64,000 nucleotides of DNA, from contig NC_133037.1 of NCBI RefSeq assembly GCF_048771995.1, positions 873,001 through 937,000 on the forward strand, read 5' to 3'. The notes beneath the pieces are model-generated. The model was not told the origin of the DNA. It ran no database searches and worked only from the letters and a program-made list of their open reading frames with translations. Both the position numbers and the translations under genes were made by a program. This document shows positions 1 to 12,255 of the stretch, piece after piece (the stretch's first letter is position 1; each line of letters opens with the position of its first letter). This stretch comes from Taeniopygia guttata (taxonomy: Eukaryota > Chordata > Aves > Passeriformes > Estrildidae).

Positions 1-10
1 CCCCTGCTCC

Positions 11-30
11 CAGGGCAGGGCAGGGCAGGG
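11..30 (+). repeat. (CAGGG)4 pentanucleotide run
   Basis: Four exact CAGGG units give four runs of three guanines separated by CA, a canonical intramolecular G-quadruplex pattern. The CCCTG form of the same motif recurs at 46553-46582 near the GRM7 start. Confidence 0.85.
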
Positions 31-59
31 CTGCTCCTCCTCCCTTCCTTCTTGCACAA

Positions 60-112
60 AGGTTGGACCTGCTCTTGGAGGTCTTTTCCAGCCCCGGTGA
101 CTCTGTGCCTCC
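60..112 (+). mobile_element. CR1 LINE 3' tail fragment
   Basis: The segment reads GGTTGGACCTGCTCTTGGAG, then a GTC-TTTTCCAGCCC stretch and a GTGACTCTGTG end. This is the pattern of the last 50 bases of avian CR1 elements, which finish with short repeats of a GATTCTGTG type. It is a 5'-truncated remnant with no coding capacity. Confidence 0.7.
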
Positions 113-548
113 ACGAGAAGCAGGTCAGTGTGTTCTCTCTCATTAGGAGCTCACTGGGCTCGCTGGTGCACTCTGCAGCCTGAGCAGAAATGCTGCTAAA
201 ATAAAGATGGAGCTGACTCCCCCAGCCATTCCACCGAGCAGGATTTATTCTCTGCAGCTCAACCTGGCCTGAAGAGCAGCTCCTGTTACAACTCCCATGG
301 TAATGAAGGCTTTTCTTCACCCGAGTCCACCTCAGAAAGAACAGTATCAAAAATGGCACTTTGCATCCAAGCAGGGTTTTGCTAAAAACGTGTCCTCCAG
401 GCCCCTATGAAAACAGTTCACTTGAAATCAAGCCAGTTGCCTCCTGCTGGCCTCAGTGCCCAAGGCACTGATTCGTTTTGAGGATGACAGCACAGGATGG
501 CCCTGCCCCACTCACAGCAGTCCTCCTCCAAATCCCCCTTCCTTCTGC
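113..548. other. Unique intron sequence
   Basis: No gene, RNA or repeat is recognised here. Composition is mixed and every reading frame is short. Confidence 0.6.
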
Positions 549-672
549 ATTCCTCCTGCAGAGACCCCAAATTCCTCCTCAGAGACCCCAAATTCCTCCT
601 CAGAGACCTCAAATTCCTCCTCAGAGACCTCAAATTCCTCCTCAGAGACCCCAAATTCCTCCTGCAGAGACC
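549..672. repeat. 21-bp minisatellite, about 5 copies
   Basis: The unit CAGAGACCCCAAATTCCTCC-T starts at 559, 580, 601, 622 and 643 with only C/T changes, and a sixth partial copy is displaced by one base. Because 21 is a multiple of three, all frames stay open across the array, so the short open frames here on both strands are repeat artefacts. Confidence 0.93.
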
Positions 673-734
673 CCCACCAGCCCCTAACCAGCAGCCAGGG
701 GTCCCTCAGCTGTGCCCTGAGTGCAGACAGACAC

Positions 735-812
735 CTGAGCCCACCTGTGCCACCCACCCACCTGAGCCCACCTGTCCCACCTGTGCCACCTGTGCCACCC
801 ACCCACCTGGGT
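735..812. repeat. CCCACCTGTGCCA-type short tandem repeat
   Basis: Imperfect CCCACCTGTGCCAC and CCCACCCACCTGAG units alternate over about 80 bases, just after the 21-bp array. Confidence 0.75.
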
Positions 813-1711
813 GGCAGAGGAGCTGTGTGAACACCTTGTGTGCAGCCACACTCAGTCCCAGCACAGCAACAAGCAGGGCTGACACCTCACCAGCATCCTC
901 TAGGGAAGGGGTTTAGACCTTCACCATCTGCCAGAGGCTTTGAGACCTCCTCCTGCACCATCTCCCTCTGAAGTTTCCTCTCCCTGTCACTCGGTGAACA
1001 TTTCAAAGCAGACGTCACGCTTTCATTTCCATTCTTCTCCTTTCCTCCCCTCTGTTTTTCAGGGAATGTCAGTTTTCTCCTCAGAATGGTTTATTTTATG
1101 GTTTCAGATAAGCTTTTAGGGATATTATAGGGCTGCTAGTCTGGAGCAGGCTCATCACACCCTCCCCAGTGTTTGATGCTGCCCTACTTTGAGGCTGTCT
1201 TACACGGACTATATTAAGCACACACATGCAAAAATGTTCCCTGTGATGTCTGGGTGCCTCGGAAAGAAACAAGTGGTGAAACAATTCCAAACAGGGCACA
1301 CATTTCAGACTGACAAAATTATCCCCATCAGCTGGGGCAAGAAACCTCAAATTATCTCATTGATTAAAATCACATCCTTCCTCCTGCTGATCAAACGGAT
1401 AATGCACCTTATTTATTTGGAAACAACCAACTCTGCTAAGTAGTACCTGCTGAAATTGAGCTCTCGAGATGAAATTATGCCATTTGCTGCTTGAAACAGG
1501 AGGAAGGTGCATGTGAAATACCTGTCTGGGGATGCAGATGGAACATTTAACTTGGAATTCATAAATCCTTCCCTGACACCAGCAAGCTCAACAGAAAGCT
1601 CTTGGTAAATTCCTTTAAATTGAAAACTTAAATCTAAGTGCTTTAAAAATACCAAGTAAAACTTCTGTGGTCTTCAGGTACCAAAGAGGCACCTAAATAT
1701 CCAAAAAGCAC
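813..1711. other. Unique intron sequence
   Basis: Nothing recognisable. The stretch has average base composition and scattered pyrimidine-rich runs around 1030-1080. Confidence 0.6.
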
Positions 1712-1856
1712 CGAGAGGCTGTGGCTGGCCCATCCCTGGAGGTGTCCAGGGCCAGGTTGGACACTGGGGCAGGGAAAGGTGTCCCTGCCGTGGCAGGGCT
1801 GAGACAGGAGATCTTTGGGGTGCCTCCCAACCCAACCCATGCTGGGATTGCAGGAT
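1712..1856 (+). mobile_element. CR1 LINE 3' fragment
   Basis: The order of motifs is GGCCAGGTTGGACACTGGGG, then GGTGTCCCTGCC-GTGGCAGG, then CCCAACCCAACCCATGCTG near the end. This matches the terminal 150 bases of the CR1 group that recurs through this window. It is sense on the plus strand and 5' truncated. Confidence 0.9.
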
Positions 1857-3055
1857 TCCACAGCTGGATCTCGGCAGAGCAGCCCAGAGGATGGAAACCA
1901 ACTCCACTCTTGGGAGAAGCAGGAGCTCCCCAGCCTGAGCTGCTCAGGGGAACAACAGAGATTCTGCCACTCCAAAAGTCAAGAGCACTGAACGTTTCTG
2001 ACAGCAGCAATTCAATCTTTCAGCTTCATGGAGGAAATAGGCAAAAAAAAAGCAAAACCCAGAACTGGTAGCTGTAAAATTCTGTAGAGCAAATGTCAAA
2101 GAGTAATTAAGAAGAAGGGAGGATTTCTGTGGACCTGAATGAATAATGAGGAAGGGAGCGACTGTTGAAGTGACACTGCTTAATAATCTCATTGTAAAAA
2201 CAGAGAAAAGTTGCATTCAGGGGAATTATTTTTTAATTATTTTGAATTGGTAGCTGGAAAATGAAAGGCAAATGGGTGCTTGTGCTGTTAAATGCCACTA
2301 ATATACAAGGCTCCTGAACAAAAAGACTTCTCAATTAAAACTCTCTCAACTCAGGGCCATCACTTATCAGCTGAAATGCATTTTGTGCTGCCTTCTCTTT
2401 GGGAGCACCACTGCCCACAAACTGGGAAATTCAGAGGCAGATCCCCGAGCTGCTGGGCTGAGCAGGTCCCAGGGCTTCCCTGGGCTTTGTCATCCCATCC
2501 CATCCCATCCCACCTGCACTCACCTCACAGGGAAAAGAGCCAGTGACTGCAGCACGGAGCTGCTGCCTCCCAAAATTGCTGTTTTCTCAGCAAATCTGCA
2601 ACCCAAACTCAGCCTCTCCTCCCTGGCAGATGCACTTCTTCCCCTGCACTAAATTATGGATGTTCCACAATTCCGAGAGAGGAGTGTTAATTATTAATGG
2701 GAATTACCTGAATTGATTCGCAATTACAGAATATTATTTTCTATTACATTGCAACAGGACTGCAGGAATTCCATTAAACCCCAAATGAGGATCATCAATT
2801 CCCATTAGGACACATGCAAACTGAACAGATTACATCTCTGTTGAAGGCAGTGATTTCCATTACCATGTCCATGAACCCCCACGAGGAGGGCTGGGGTGAC
2901 TTGGGGCCTGTCCCCCTTCTGGGCTCCCCAAAAACCCTCTTTGAGCAGCACAACTCCTGCAGAGCAGCTCCCACAACCTCTGTCCCCACACAGGGTCCCT
3001 TCTCCAAAACCTGGCCCATAAAAATTGACACTTTGGGCTCCTTCCTCCTGATGAA
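1857..3055. other. Unique intron sequence with AT-rich patches
   Basis: No gene is seen. AT-rich patches lie near 2040-2290 and 2680-2790, and a short (CCCAT)n run lies at 2492-2512. Confidence 0.6.
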
Positions 3056-3162
3056 CAAAAAAAGAGGGGGAAAAGTCTCTGCAGAAAAAAGAGGGGGAAA
3101 TTCACTGCAGAAAAAAGAGGGGGAAAATTCTCTGCAGAAAAAAGAGGGGGAAAAGTCTCTGC
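3056..3162. repeat. 27-bp A/G-rich minisatellite, 4 copies
   Basis: Copies of a GAAAAAAGAGGGGGAAAA core followed by a TCTCTGCA spacer recur with the GAGGGGG block at 3064, 3091, 3117 and 3144. The plus strand is nearly all purine except for the CTCTGC spacer. Confidence 0.92.
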
Positions 3163-4299
3163 AGTGCCTTTCCAAATGCTTTTCTCATCAGAGCCATTCC
3201 AACAGGTGCTCAACACAACTCACTCATTCCCTGCATAGATATTTCTGCTCTGAGACTATAACAGAGCACATTACTAACCACTAAAATAGTCATTTATTTC
3301 TAAACTTTCTGCAGGAAAGTAAACACTGGATGTAAACAGGTTTTTTCCATCATCTTGAAGTGGGAGAGACATAAACAGGGCCTTTTTCTACTGAGCAGGC
3401 CACATAAATCACACACAGCAGAAATATCCAGATGGTTATTCTTTTTTGGTAAGATTCTCTTTTTTCCCCTACTGCTTGTGATTCTTATTTTTAAGTGCTA
3501 TTTTAATTTTTCAAGGGCTCTTTCAACACAAATTGGATGAACTATACAGGCCAGCATCCCAAAGACAAAGTTAATAGATTAAAGCCCAAGTGAAGTGAAA
3601 ACATTGCCCAAAATGCAGCGGCAGAAATCTCCAGTCTGGCTCCAGCAGGCAGCTGCTCAGTAAATAAATGCTGTTATTGCTGATAAAAGGTGATGGTACC
3701 TCCAGCTCAGCCAGTCCCTGCCCCTGCAGGGACTCAGAGCATCAGCAGAAGCCACAGCTCCTGTCAGGGGTGTCCTTGTCCCCAGAGAGGAGCCCAGAGC
3801 AGCCAGGTGGGAACTCCTCCCTCCAGGTGCTGCACCCATTGGTGGGACCAGCCCCAAACCCTGCCCCAGGACCCTTTTCCTGCTCACACTCAGCCTCTCC
3901 TCCCTCCAGCAGCACTTCAGCAATTTTTCCCCTCTCCCTGGGTAGGAAGAAGAGTTTTCCAAGATCCTGGAGCAGCTGGGTGGGCTCTGCAGCCCCGCTG
4001 CAGCCCCATTCCCTGGGATGTGCTGTGCAGGCAGGGAGAGGGGCAGGCACAGGAGGGGATTTGTGCTGCCCTGGAGTGATTCCCTCCTCCTCTCTGCTGC
4101 CTGTCCCTCCTCTCTCAGCCCTGCTCACAGCCATTCCCTGGGAGCACGGGGAAATCCGGATTTGTACAGGTTTTGTGCCTTTGGATGGTTAACAGTCATT
4201 TGGGGTAGTGGTTTGATTGTGGGAGCCCAGCACAACCCTCTGGCTGCCCTGGCTGGCTCCAGACCTTGGCACAAAGTCACAAACACCTGTGGCTTCCAT
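3163..4299. other. Unique intron sequence
   Basis: No gene or known repeat is identified. A T-rich patch lies at about 3435-3520 and a GC-rich patch at 3700-4140. Confidence 0.55.
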
Positions 4300-4800
4300 T
4301 TTAGCCTGTGAGGAAAAACTGTCAACTTTGTATGAGGAATTACAAACCACAAGGGTTTGAGTAGTGTGGGAGTTGAGTTACCACAGGGTGAAAAAGTAGA
4401 AATTTGGGGCTTTTAGAATGGGGTTCAAGGGGACAAGATGGAGGGATTTGGGTGTGTCCTGACCTTCTTCTCCTTCTCCTTCTCCTTGCCCTCCATGCCT
4501 TGCTGTGCTGGTGACACTTTTCTGTTGGTTTAAGGCACAGACACACTGCCCAACAGAAATGACAGATATTGGCACGTTATTGCAAACATGGCACAGGCAG
4601 TTTTTGGTATAAAATGGTAACACCAGCCCAAGGGGGGGAGTCTGCCACAGACCGACCTGCTGGACAGACCCAGCTCCTTGGGGAAGCATGTTAGAGATAA
4701 GAGAAATAAACACCCTTGAGAAGCTGACCCTGCTCATCCTGACCCCTCCTCTGGCTGTGTGGGCTGGGAGAATGAGGACTTCTGCATTCTCGGGGTCACC
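4300..4800 (+). mobile_element. Solo LTR, subtype C of the window's LTR group
   Basis: A retroviral LTR layout is visible: a U3-like region with GACAAGATGGAGG, a CTT-rich block and ATATTGGCACGTTATTG, a TATAAAA box at 4608, then AGATAAGAG and AATAAA at 4705-4710. The reverse complements of the elements at 12395-12957 and 16068-16641 show the same blocks in the same order with spread-out differences, so this is an older or different subtype of the same group. No internal retroviral sequence flanks it, which fits a solo LTR left by recombination. Exact ends and target duplication could not be fixed. Confidence 0.7.
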
Positions 4801-5879
4801 TCGACCAGCAGACCCCAAGAGTCTGATGAACCTGCAGATCTGGATTTCCATCTCCTTCAACCCCCCAAGCCTGGCCCAGCCCAGGAAAACTGGAGGGGAC
4901 ACCCCAAACTGGGGCACAGAGGCAAGTGGGAAGTGAGAGCAGGCAGGAACAGGTCCCAGCCACGCCGAGCAGCACTGGGAAGGCAAAAGGCAGGGAAGGT
5001 GACAATAAATGGGTGCAGCAGTCAGTCAGGGCTGCTGGGGAGCTCTGAGCAGGGACAGACGGAGCTGTGGGCTCAGCCTCTGCCCAGCCTGGCCCTGGGA
5101 ATGAAAACTGAACCCACACGGAGCCCAGAGGCTCCCAGGGAGCAGAGTGACACTAAAGTGGAGCCAGTCCCAGCCACAGGGGAAGGATAAAGCAGCAGTG
5201 CCCCAGGGACAGGGCTCAGTGCCTGCAGGGGCACCAGGAGGAGCCACAGGGAGGGAGAGCAGAACCGAGTGCTCAACATCAGATTTAAAGAGATGTCGGT
5301 GAGAAACAGAACCCCCTGAACCTGCTCTGTGTATTACCCTAAAAACCCACAGATCTGGAATGCCTGGGAGAGCAGGCACTACTCACAGGATGAGGGATTC
5401 CTTTACAGAGCTGAGATCTCCATCCTGCAGAAATCCAACACCTTTTCCCACAATGCACTAAACCCAGTAACTTTTAAAATCCCTTAGAAAAAACATCACT
5501 TTCTGCTACAGAAAGTTTCAGCCAAGTCAAGTGATCATCTAACCTTGAGAAATTGCATCTTTTTTTGGATGGACTGTAATAACTTCTGAGTGACATATCT
5601 GATCCACTCAGAAATGTCTGGGAATTAAGCAGGCATCAGTGGGCAGAGTCCAATTGATTTTGGAGAAAGCCAGGAAAGAGCAGAGTAAATGAGGCACATA
5701 TTACTCTCTTTATCTGGTTAGCAGATTAATTTCCTCCAGCATCTCTGTAATCATTTATAAATAACTGATGACAGCTTTAGAAAATAAAAAGAAAAGAAAA
5801 AATCAGTTCAAATTGACATCTCAAAGCCTCACAGCCCATGGAGAGAAACTTAATGGGATCACAGCATGGGCTGAGGGCG

Positions 5880-5945
5880 CTCTCATGGAACAATTTCAGT
5901 GGGAAATGATCTCAGAGATCATCCAGTGCAGCCTTTGAGGGGATC
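5880..5945 (-). mobile_element. Possible CR1 tail remnant
   Basis: CATGGAACAATTTCAGTGGG followed by GATCTCAGAGATCATCCAG resembles the antisense 3' end of CR1, in which a GGAATG-GAAGGGAC stretch leads to GATCATC-AGT. It is short and divergent. Confidence 0.4.
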
Positions 5946-6609
5946 CCCCAGTTCTGGGGATGCAGTGAGACTCCAGGGCCCCACCCTGGGACCCTGAAAT
6001 TGCTGTGGAGAGCTGGGAGTGCAACCAGAGCAAACAAAGTGTGTGCTTGTGTTTCCCAGCCCTGCCCAGTGCCTTTCCTCAGCAAAAGAACTAAAGCTCT
6101 GAAATCCTCTCTGGCTGCTGCTGTGAATTAACCCTGGAGAGAAGCAGCTCTTTATGCCACAGTGGAGCTCCCTGAGCAGAGAATTCTCCCTGCAGGGAGT
6201 GACCGGGCACAGAGAACCTTCCCACTCACACTGCTGAAAATCCATCCGGCCATCAGAGCTGCTACCACGCACTCCAAGATGTTTTCCTGCCACAGGAATG
6301 TGTTTTTCCAAAGGGGCACCAGCCTGGATGGAAATTCCCTGTACAGCAATGCTGCAGCAGAGATCTGCTGTCACACCATAAAGCCAGGTCCACTTCTCCA
6401 GATTCTTGGTCACAATGCGCCTTCCCCCAGGTTCCCTTCCCACTAATGCTGATCATTACCACGTTATTTATTTGCTTTTTACCATTTGCCCTCATGAATC
6501 CCCATTCTCTGAACAACCCGAGCTCATCTCGCTGGCTTTACTGGCACAAGTCTCTCTCCCAGAACCCAGATGTCTCCTAAACACCAAGAATGATCTACTA
6601 ATGGCTTTA

Positions 6610-6850
6610 TGGGGTTAATTAACTGTTTCTTTTTCGAGATAAGAGAATTTGCAATGAGGAACATTATCTTTAGTGCTACCTCTGCAAACGGGGAGTGCAG
6701 GGTAATTGGTACTGCCTGCTATTGCCCATTATGCACAGAATTAAGGCAGGGAATTTACACACAGTGATTACCATCGGTGTTTTATTACCTCCCATTCTTC
6801 TCATGGATTGCACTTGGCACAATGGATGTACAAGGAAACCGCCTCCTCCT
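6610..6850. promoter_or_regulatory. Candidate conserved non-coding element
   Basis: This repeat-free, moderately AT-rich block contains TTAATTAACTG, GTAATTGG, GTGATTACC and similar homeodomain-like words, the texture typical of intronic enhancers in neural genes. The call rests on texture only. I cannot align it to other species. Confidence 0.2.
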
Positions 6851-7285
6851 TTTCCTAAAGGCAGCATTTGCTGCAGTGCCCCATCTTCAGCCCTGAGGGG
6901 TTTTTTGCTGATAAGGAGCCCACGTCTCTCCCAGGCCTGGGGAAAGCATTAACTGCACTCTGCATCATCCCAAAGCCTCCAGGAACATCCAACAGGATGT
7001 AAAGTGATGCTCCATCAATTTGGGAGAGTCCAGAGGTGATGAAATGCCTTAAATTTCATTTCAGCTAAAACCCTTGGAAGGGCCTGGAATGCTCCAGGCT
7101 GGAGATGCTGACAAGGAGATGAGGTCACAAACCCCAAAACCACTGCAGGAACCAACAACAGACTTGTTTTGTTGCTAAGAGCAGAGGGAAGTGCACAAGC
7201 ACCTGGATTTTACTGGAGGAAGGAGCCTGGTGCTGTGGGTGCAGTTTCTGGTATCCCTGAGCCTTCTGCCATGGAATTCAGCACT

Positions 7286-7375
7286 GATTTGGGTTGGAAG
7301 GGACCCCAAAGATCATCCCTGCCATGGCAGGGACACCTCCCACTGCCCCAGCTGCTCCAGCCCCAGGGTCCCCCT
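7286..7375 (-). mobile_element. CR1 LINE 3' fragment
   Basis: Antisense CR1 tail: GGGTTGGAAGGGACCCCAAA then GATCATC, CCATGGCAGGGACACCTCCC and CTGCCCCAGCTGCTCCAGCC. The element is 5' truncated and carries no coding part. Confidence 0.88.
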
Positions 7376-8597
7376 GTGAAGAGCCCTCCCTGCCCTGCCC
7401 AGCCTTTCCCTGTCCCACCAGGGCTCCCATGGGTGCTGCCACGGCTGGGATGTCCCCTGGGCTCGCTGGGGACTGTAGGGATGTGGCGTTGTCCCCTCAG
7501 GACTCAGCTCCTCTCCTAAACCCAACCAGAGGAGGCAGCATGAAGGGGCTGCTTGCTCCAGGAATACACGACATTTCTGCACTCCTTTTCCCATGAAAAG
7601 CAGTGACAAGAAGCTGGAATGGGATGTTTGATCAGCAGAAAGCTGTTCACACCTGCTGGAGTACTCTCTGTACTCCAGCAGAGTTTTCCAGCACTGCAGG
7701 GATGGCCCAAGGAGCTGCCCCATCTTTACCTGGATCCCAAAGGACGCAAGGAGCAGAGCCCAGCCCAGCTGGGCAGGATGCTGGACAGGGACCCACCCTG
7801 CCTCAGCCTAAGGAATTCCCATCCCTGCCCGCTGTGGGTGCCAGCTCTGCCACCCCAGAGCTGCCAGGCCCCGCTGGAATTTGGAAAAGCTTTTCTTTGT
7901 GAGCCAAGTCATCCCACACCACAGGGATGACCCAGGGGCCTGCCCTGCTCCTCCCTCCTCCCAGCCAGGGCTGGAAGCACTGAGAGCCTCCCCACCCTCT
8001 CAGGGAAGAAATCCTCCCCTCTATCCAACCCAACTTTTCCCCGTATTTAAATTTTCCCTGTATTTATTTCCCTGTATTTATTCAAACCCCAAGCAGATGT
8101 CACCACCTCTCCCTTTATCCTCACAAAGCGTGTGTGAGAATCAGCAAATTCTGGTCAGGATATTGCCCCATCCTGGAAAATTGCTACAAACAATTTCTAA
8201 GCAAAACCAAGCCAGATCTATGGCATTTGTTGTACTCCTCCCTTCACCAAAAGCTTTCTGCATTCTGCTCATCTCTGTCCCCCAGTGATAAAGATGGCAA
8301 TGAAGCTACAAATAAGCTGAGTGCATTGTAACTAAAGCTAAAGGGGCCCAAATTAAGTATGAGCAGACAATTTAATCTGTTTTCCTTTTTCCTACAACTA
8401 AAAAAAAAAATCTTAAATTGTGCTTCTGCAGTTTAAGACATCAGCAAATTCTCTAATTGCTTTCCAGAGCCATTGTTATTTTATGAGAGGGACTCTCCAT
8501 CCTCCATGTTCTACAGCTGGAAAATTAAATTACCCTTTGCATGCAACGTGCACAGGAGCCACAGGGACATTTCTGAAGAGACATTGGGATATTGGGA
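7376..8597. other. Unique intron sequence
   Basis: No gene is identified. GC-rich up to about 8030, then AT-rich with a poly-A run near 8401-8410. Confidence 0.55.
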
Positions 8598-8770
8598 AGG
8601 AATTCCTGGCTGGGAGGGCGGGCAGCCCTGGCACAGGTGCCCAGAGCAGCTGGGGCTGCCCCTGGATCCCTGGCAGTGCCCAAGGCCAGGCTGGACACTG
8701 GGGCTGGAGCAGCCTGGGACAGTGGGAGGTGTCCCTACCATGGCAGGGGTGGCACTGGTTGGGATTTAGG
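8598..8770 (+). mobile_element. CR1 LINE 3' fragment
   Basis: One of the clearest copies: GCCCTGGCACAGGTGCCCAG, GCAGCTGGGGCTGCCCCTGG, GGCCAGGCTGGACACTGGGG, CAGTGGGAGGTGTCCCTACC and GGTGGCACTGGTTGGG in order. It can serve as a local reference for judging the other CR1 fragments, for example the copy with an insertion at 24510-24695. Confidence 0.93.
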
Positions 8771-8773
8771 GGC

Positions 8774-8887
8774 TCAGCTCCATCCATCCAGCCCCTCACT
8801 CCCCTCCCCAAAAAGCACCTGTTTTATCAGGAACAGTGAGGCTGCTCCTGCTCAGCTCCATCCATCCAGCCCCTCACTCCCCTCCCC
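8774..8887. repeat. 38-bp direct duplication
   Basis: The segment 8774-8811, beginning CTCAGCTCCATCCATCCAGC, is repeated at 8850-8887 with no visible change, separated by about 38 bases. Confidence 0.9.
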
Positions 8888-10580
8888 AGCTTTTGGCACC
8901 TTTGTTTTTCTCCCACTCTGGGGACAGGCAGCACATCAGGTCTGGGGATCCCCCTGGAGCAACCTGGCTTTGCTCCCCTCTGCTTTCTGTTTATTCCCCT
9001 TCTTAGACACCTGCTAATCCCCCCAAACTCATTTAGGCTGTTAATCATATATCAGAGCCTGCCTCGACCTTCTCTCATCCTCTCCCTCTGCCCGGTGCGT
9101 AATTAACTCACGGTGACAACTTCCCCAAACTTCTGTCTCCTCTCTGAGTCTGCCTAAGGAACAACAGCAGTTAAAGCTGGCCTTAATTCATACATTAGTC
9201 TTTCACTTTCATTAGTACTTCACACCCTCCATGAATTAACAATGCCAATCCACCGACAGCAGCATTACCTTGCACAGAACTTTAGGAAATAGGCACAAAC
9301 TCAAGTGCGTCACTGCGGAGCTCGGCAGAAAATTCCTTGATCAGATCCTTATAAATCCTCATCTGTGCTGCCATAGATGCATTTGGGGTTTGTGCTAATT
9401 CACTGCAGAGTCCTGTAATCCCTTGTCATAAATGTGAAGGATTTCACCCAGCCTATTAACCTGCAGAATTACAGATTGCCGGGGAGTAAATCATCCCCCT
9501 TTTCCAGTCACACCAACAAAAGGTTGAGAAAAATTACTCATTCATTTTTATAATCCTTTAATTCTCATAGATGTTCCTCTGGAAATTGATTTAAATTGAT
9601 GAGTCACAGGGCACGATTGGTGTAAGTTTTTCAAGCTGCAGACGCTGCCTGCGATGGAGTGATCTCAGCATCAGCCCTGTGCCTACCCCAGCCCATCCCT
9701 CTGCCTGCCCTGACACTGAAAACTCACATCCAGCCCCCGGGGCTGCCACAGCAAATGGGATTTAATTCCATGGAGCCTGACCTGTCCTGACACTTATTTT
9801 CCTGTTGCTCAGACGATGAGAAGGGCAAGGCAGAGGCAGAAATTCACCTCCTGCAGGTGTCAGGGGCTCTGTGCTGGCCTCAGTGACACTCTGTGCCTGT
9901 CACTCATTCCAGGGACAACATGCAGCCCTGAGATTCCACAAAATTCCCCCGTGGGGAAGCCCCAGGCCCCACACAGAGCATCTCAGGCTGACCCCAGAAG
10001 TGAGCACCTGAAATGGCATTGGGCACAGAAGGAAAGCACTCCCCAACTCTCCACATCCTCTGCTGTCAAAATAATCCCAAGAGATTTCCTCCTGCTCTGG
10101 CTTATTGCTGGTCAGCTGCTTCCCCAGAGATATTTGCCCGATATAATTCACACAAGGATAAACAAAACTAACCCCTGACTCGATCATAATGACTCTTTTC
10201 CTTGCTTTGTGACTGGAGAGGATCTAGATTTCACAAAAGATGATGAAAAGCTACCGGCTTAGCCTGAAAAACCTCTCACAGAACCAGAGGACTCTTACAA
10301 ATAATTCAGCTGTCAGTGCCACATGAAGTTACCACCCTCTGCTGCCGGGAGTGGACCCACAGCCCCTGCAGCAGTGCCAACACACTAATGCCCACACCCA
10401 GCTCTAAAACTGGCTTAAAGAGCCTCAGGTCTCATCTGGCCAGGCTCTGAGTTTGGCCACGGGCTGGCCTGGTGTCCCTGTGCCCTGGGGACAGTGGCCA
10501 GCAGGAAAGGAGACAAATGAAAGGGGACAAAAAGCCCCCACAAGTGAGACAATTCAGAGAGGCACACTGGTGTGCCCTGC
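8888..10580. other. Unique intron sequence, possible conserved block
   Basis: No gene or repeat is recognised. The part around 9100-9560 is repeat-free, with frequent TTAATT, TTACC and AATTAAC words and few simple repeats, and could be a conserved non-coding element. This is judged by texture only. Confidence 0.4.
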
Positions 10581-10708
10581 AGGGGAGTCAGGATTGCCAT
10601 AACATCACCCAGTTCTCATTCCAGGGAGTCAGGATTGCCATAACATCACCCAGTTCTCACTCCAGGGAGTCAGGGTTGCCATAACATCACCCAGTTCTCA
10701 TTCCAGGG
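10581..10708. repeat. 41-bp minisatellite, about 3 copies
   Basis: GAGTCAGGATTGCCATAACA followed by TCACCCAGTTCTCATTCCAG starts at 10585, 10626 and 10667, an exact 41-base spacing. Only single-base changes separate the copies, so the expansion is recent. Confidence 0.95.
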
Positions 10709-11800
10709 CAGATGGAGCATTCAGTGTTTGCACACCACAGCTGCCTGTGGCACCACCAGGCACTGAGCACGATTTTCTGCCTAAAACCCCAGGAGCCTTT
10801 GAGTTCAGACATTTCCCTGAGTGTGCAAAACTCTCCTCTCAAGCTGTGAACCCCAACACAGCCCCAGCTCCCATCAGCTGGATATACAGCCTGTAATTAC
10901 CCCCAGCAATAACTGCTTCCTGCAAGGGAATCTCTTCTCATTTTCATTTGTCCCTCTGTTGAAAACCAATTCATTATCAGGTGGACAGGAGCAGTGAAAT
11001 TCCAATTAAATGTGCAATAAATTTCATTTTATTCCTTCAGCACAACTTTAGCAGAAGGAGCTGCCACAAGTCCTGAGAGCTTCGAGGTGGAAGGCCTCTA
11101 CCAGACGTGGGAATGACATCAGGAAATCCAATAAATGTGAGCAGATCGGGTGTGCCTGCTCTCACTGGAACCAATAAACAGAAATCCCACAGCCTTTGAG
11201 GGGCACCTCGGAGTCCTGGAGGCTGAGCCAGGCAAGTCCTGGTCAGCCAGAGTGCCCAAGGGTTTTGCCATGCCAGAACAGAGCCACGGGGCCACCACAG
11301 CTGGCACAGCCCTGCCAGCCCCAGCCTGTCCCCATCCCTGTCACCCCAGGGATGGCACTCCAGAGCTCCCTGGGCAGCCCTGGCAGCCTCCAGCAGGGAG
11401 CTCCTTACACCCACAGACCCTGCTGAGGAGGAGTTTGCTGTCAGACAAGGCACAGACAAAAATATAGGACAGCAACCCAGCTGGAAGATGAGAGAACCTG
11501 ACGTGAGAGGCACTGACAGCCTCAGCAGGAGGAGCTTTAATGACTGTCCCAGAATATCCTCATCGCTCTTCCTCCCCTTGGCACGGTTTGGAGCGGTTCC
11601 TGCCCTTTCACAGGAGGGTTTTGCCCACAGCTGGTGTCCCAGCAGGGCTGGCGGGGCTCTCCTGGTGCTCCTGTGGGTGCTGGGGACGGCTGGAGCTGCA
11701 GCCCAGGGTGGCAGCCCAGGGGAACCAGCACAGCGGGGCACACGGAGCAGCAACAGAGCCAGGGCTGCCAGCAGGAGCTCAGTGCCAGCCTTCAGAGCAC
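10709..11800. other. Unique intron sequence
   Basis: No gene is seen. A minus-strand open frame of 257 codons (11037-11810) has biased composition and no recognisable domain; I treat it as chance. Confidence 0.5.
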
Positions 11801-11804
11801 ACAG

Positions 11805-12255
11805 AGGCACAGGATATGGTTATCTGCAGGTGCTTTTACTGAGAGCTCTGGGAATCAGCTACAGACCCAAATCTGACTCCGACACGGCTTTCGAGCTGAA
11901 CGTATTTTATATTCTATCCTTATATAACTTACATATTAATGATTAAACTTATATTGTTCTATTGTATACATTGACATGAGCTTCTCGTGATCTTTCTTAG
12001 GCTCCTGACCACAGTTTCTCATGATTATTCTTACAATTAAATAGTAATTATATTCAATTACTAAACAATCATCACATCTAACAAATATATCATTTATCAT
12101 GTACTAGCTACACAGGTGCCGTTCTAGCAAGGTACAAGGCCTACATGTACCTAGGGTGTTTATATTTTTCAGGGCCTACTAAGCTTAATTTTCCATTTAA
12201 CCCTAAATCCCCAAGATTTTAAAAGCCTTTTACTATCAAGAGGAGGATCATTTCA
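11805..12255 (-). mobile_element. AT-rich LTR-like element
   Basis: A sharply AT-rich block of about 360 bases lies between GC-rich flanks. On the minus strand it ends with GTTATATAAGG, then GAATATAAAATACG, a GTCGGAGTCAGATTTGGG stretch and CTCTCAGTAAAAGCACCTGC. This looks like a TATA box, the start of R and a weak polyadenylation signal of an endogenous retroviral LTR. No gag or pol sequence adjoins it. It abuts the LTR at 12395, so one may have inserted beside the other. Confidence 0.45.

Larger units (their letters stand above)
4801..7285. other. Mostly unique intron sequence
   Basis: No gene is recognised. Base composition alternates between GC-rich (4900-5270) and AT-rich (5560-5830). 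The block 6610-6850 is listed separately as a possible conserved non-coding element. A weak CR1-like remnant lies at 5880-5945. Confidence 0.55.
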
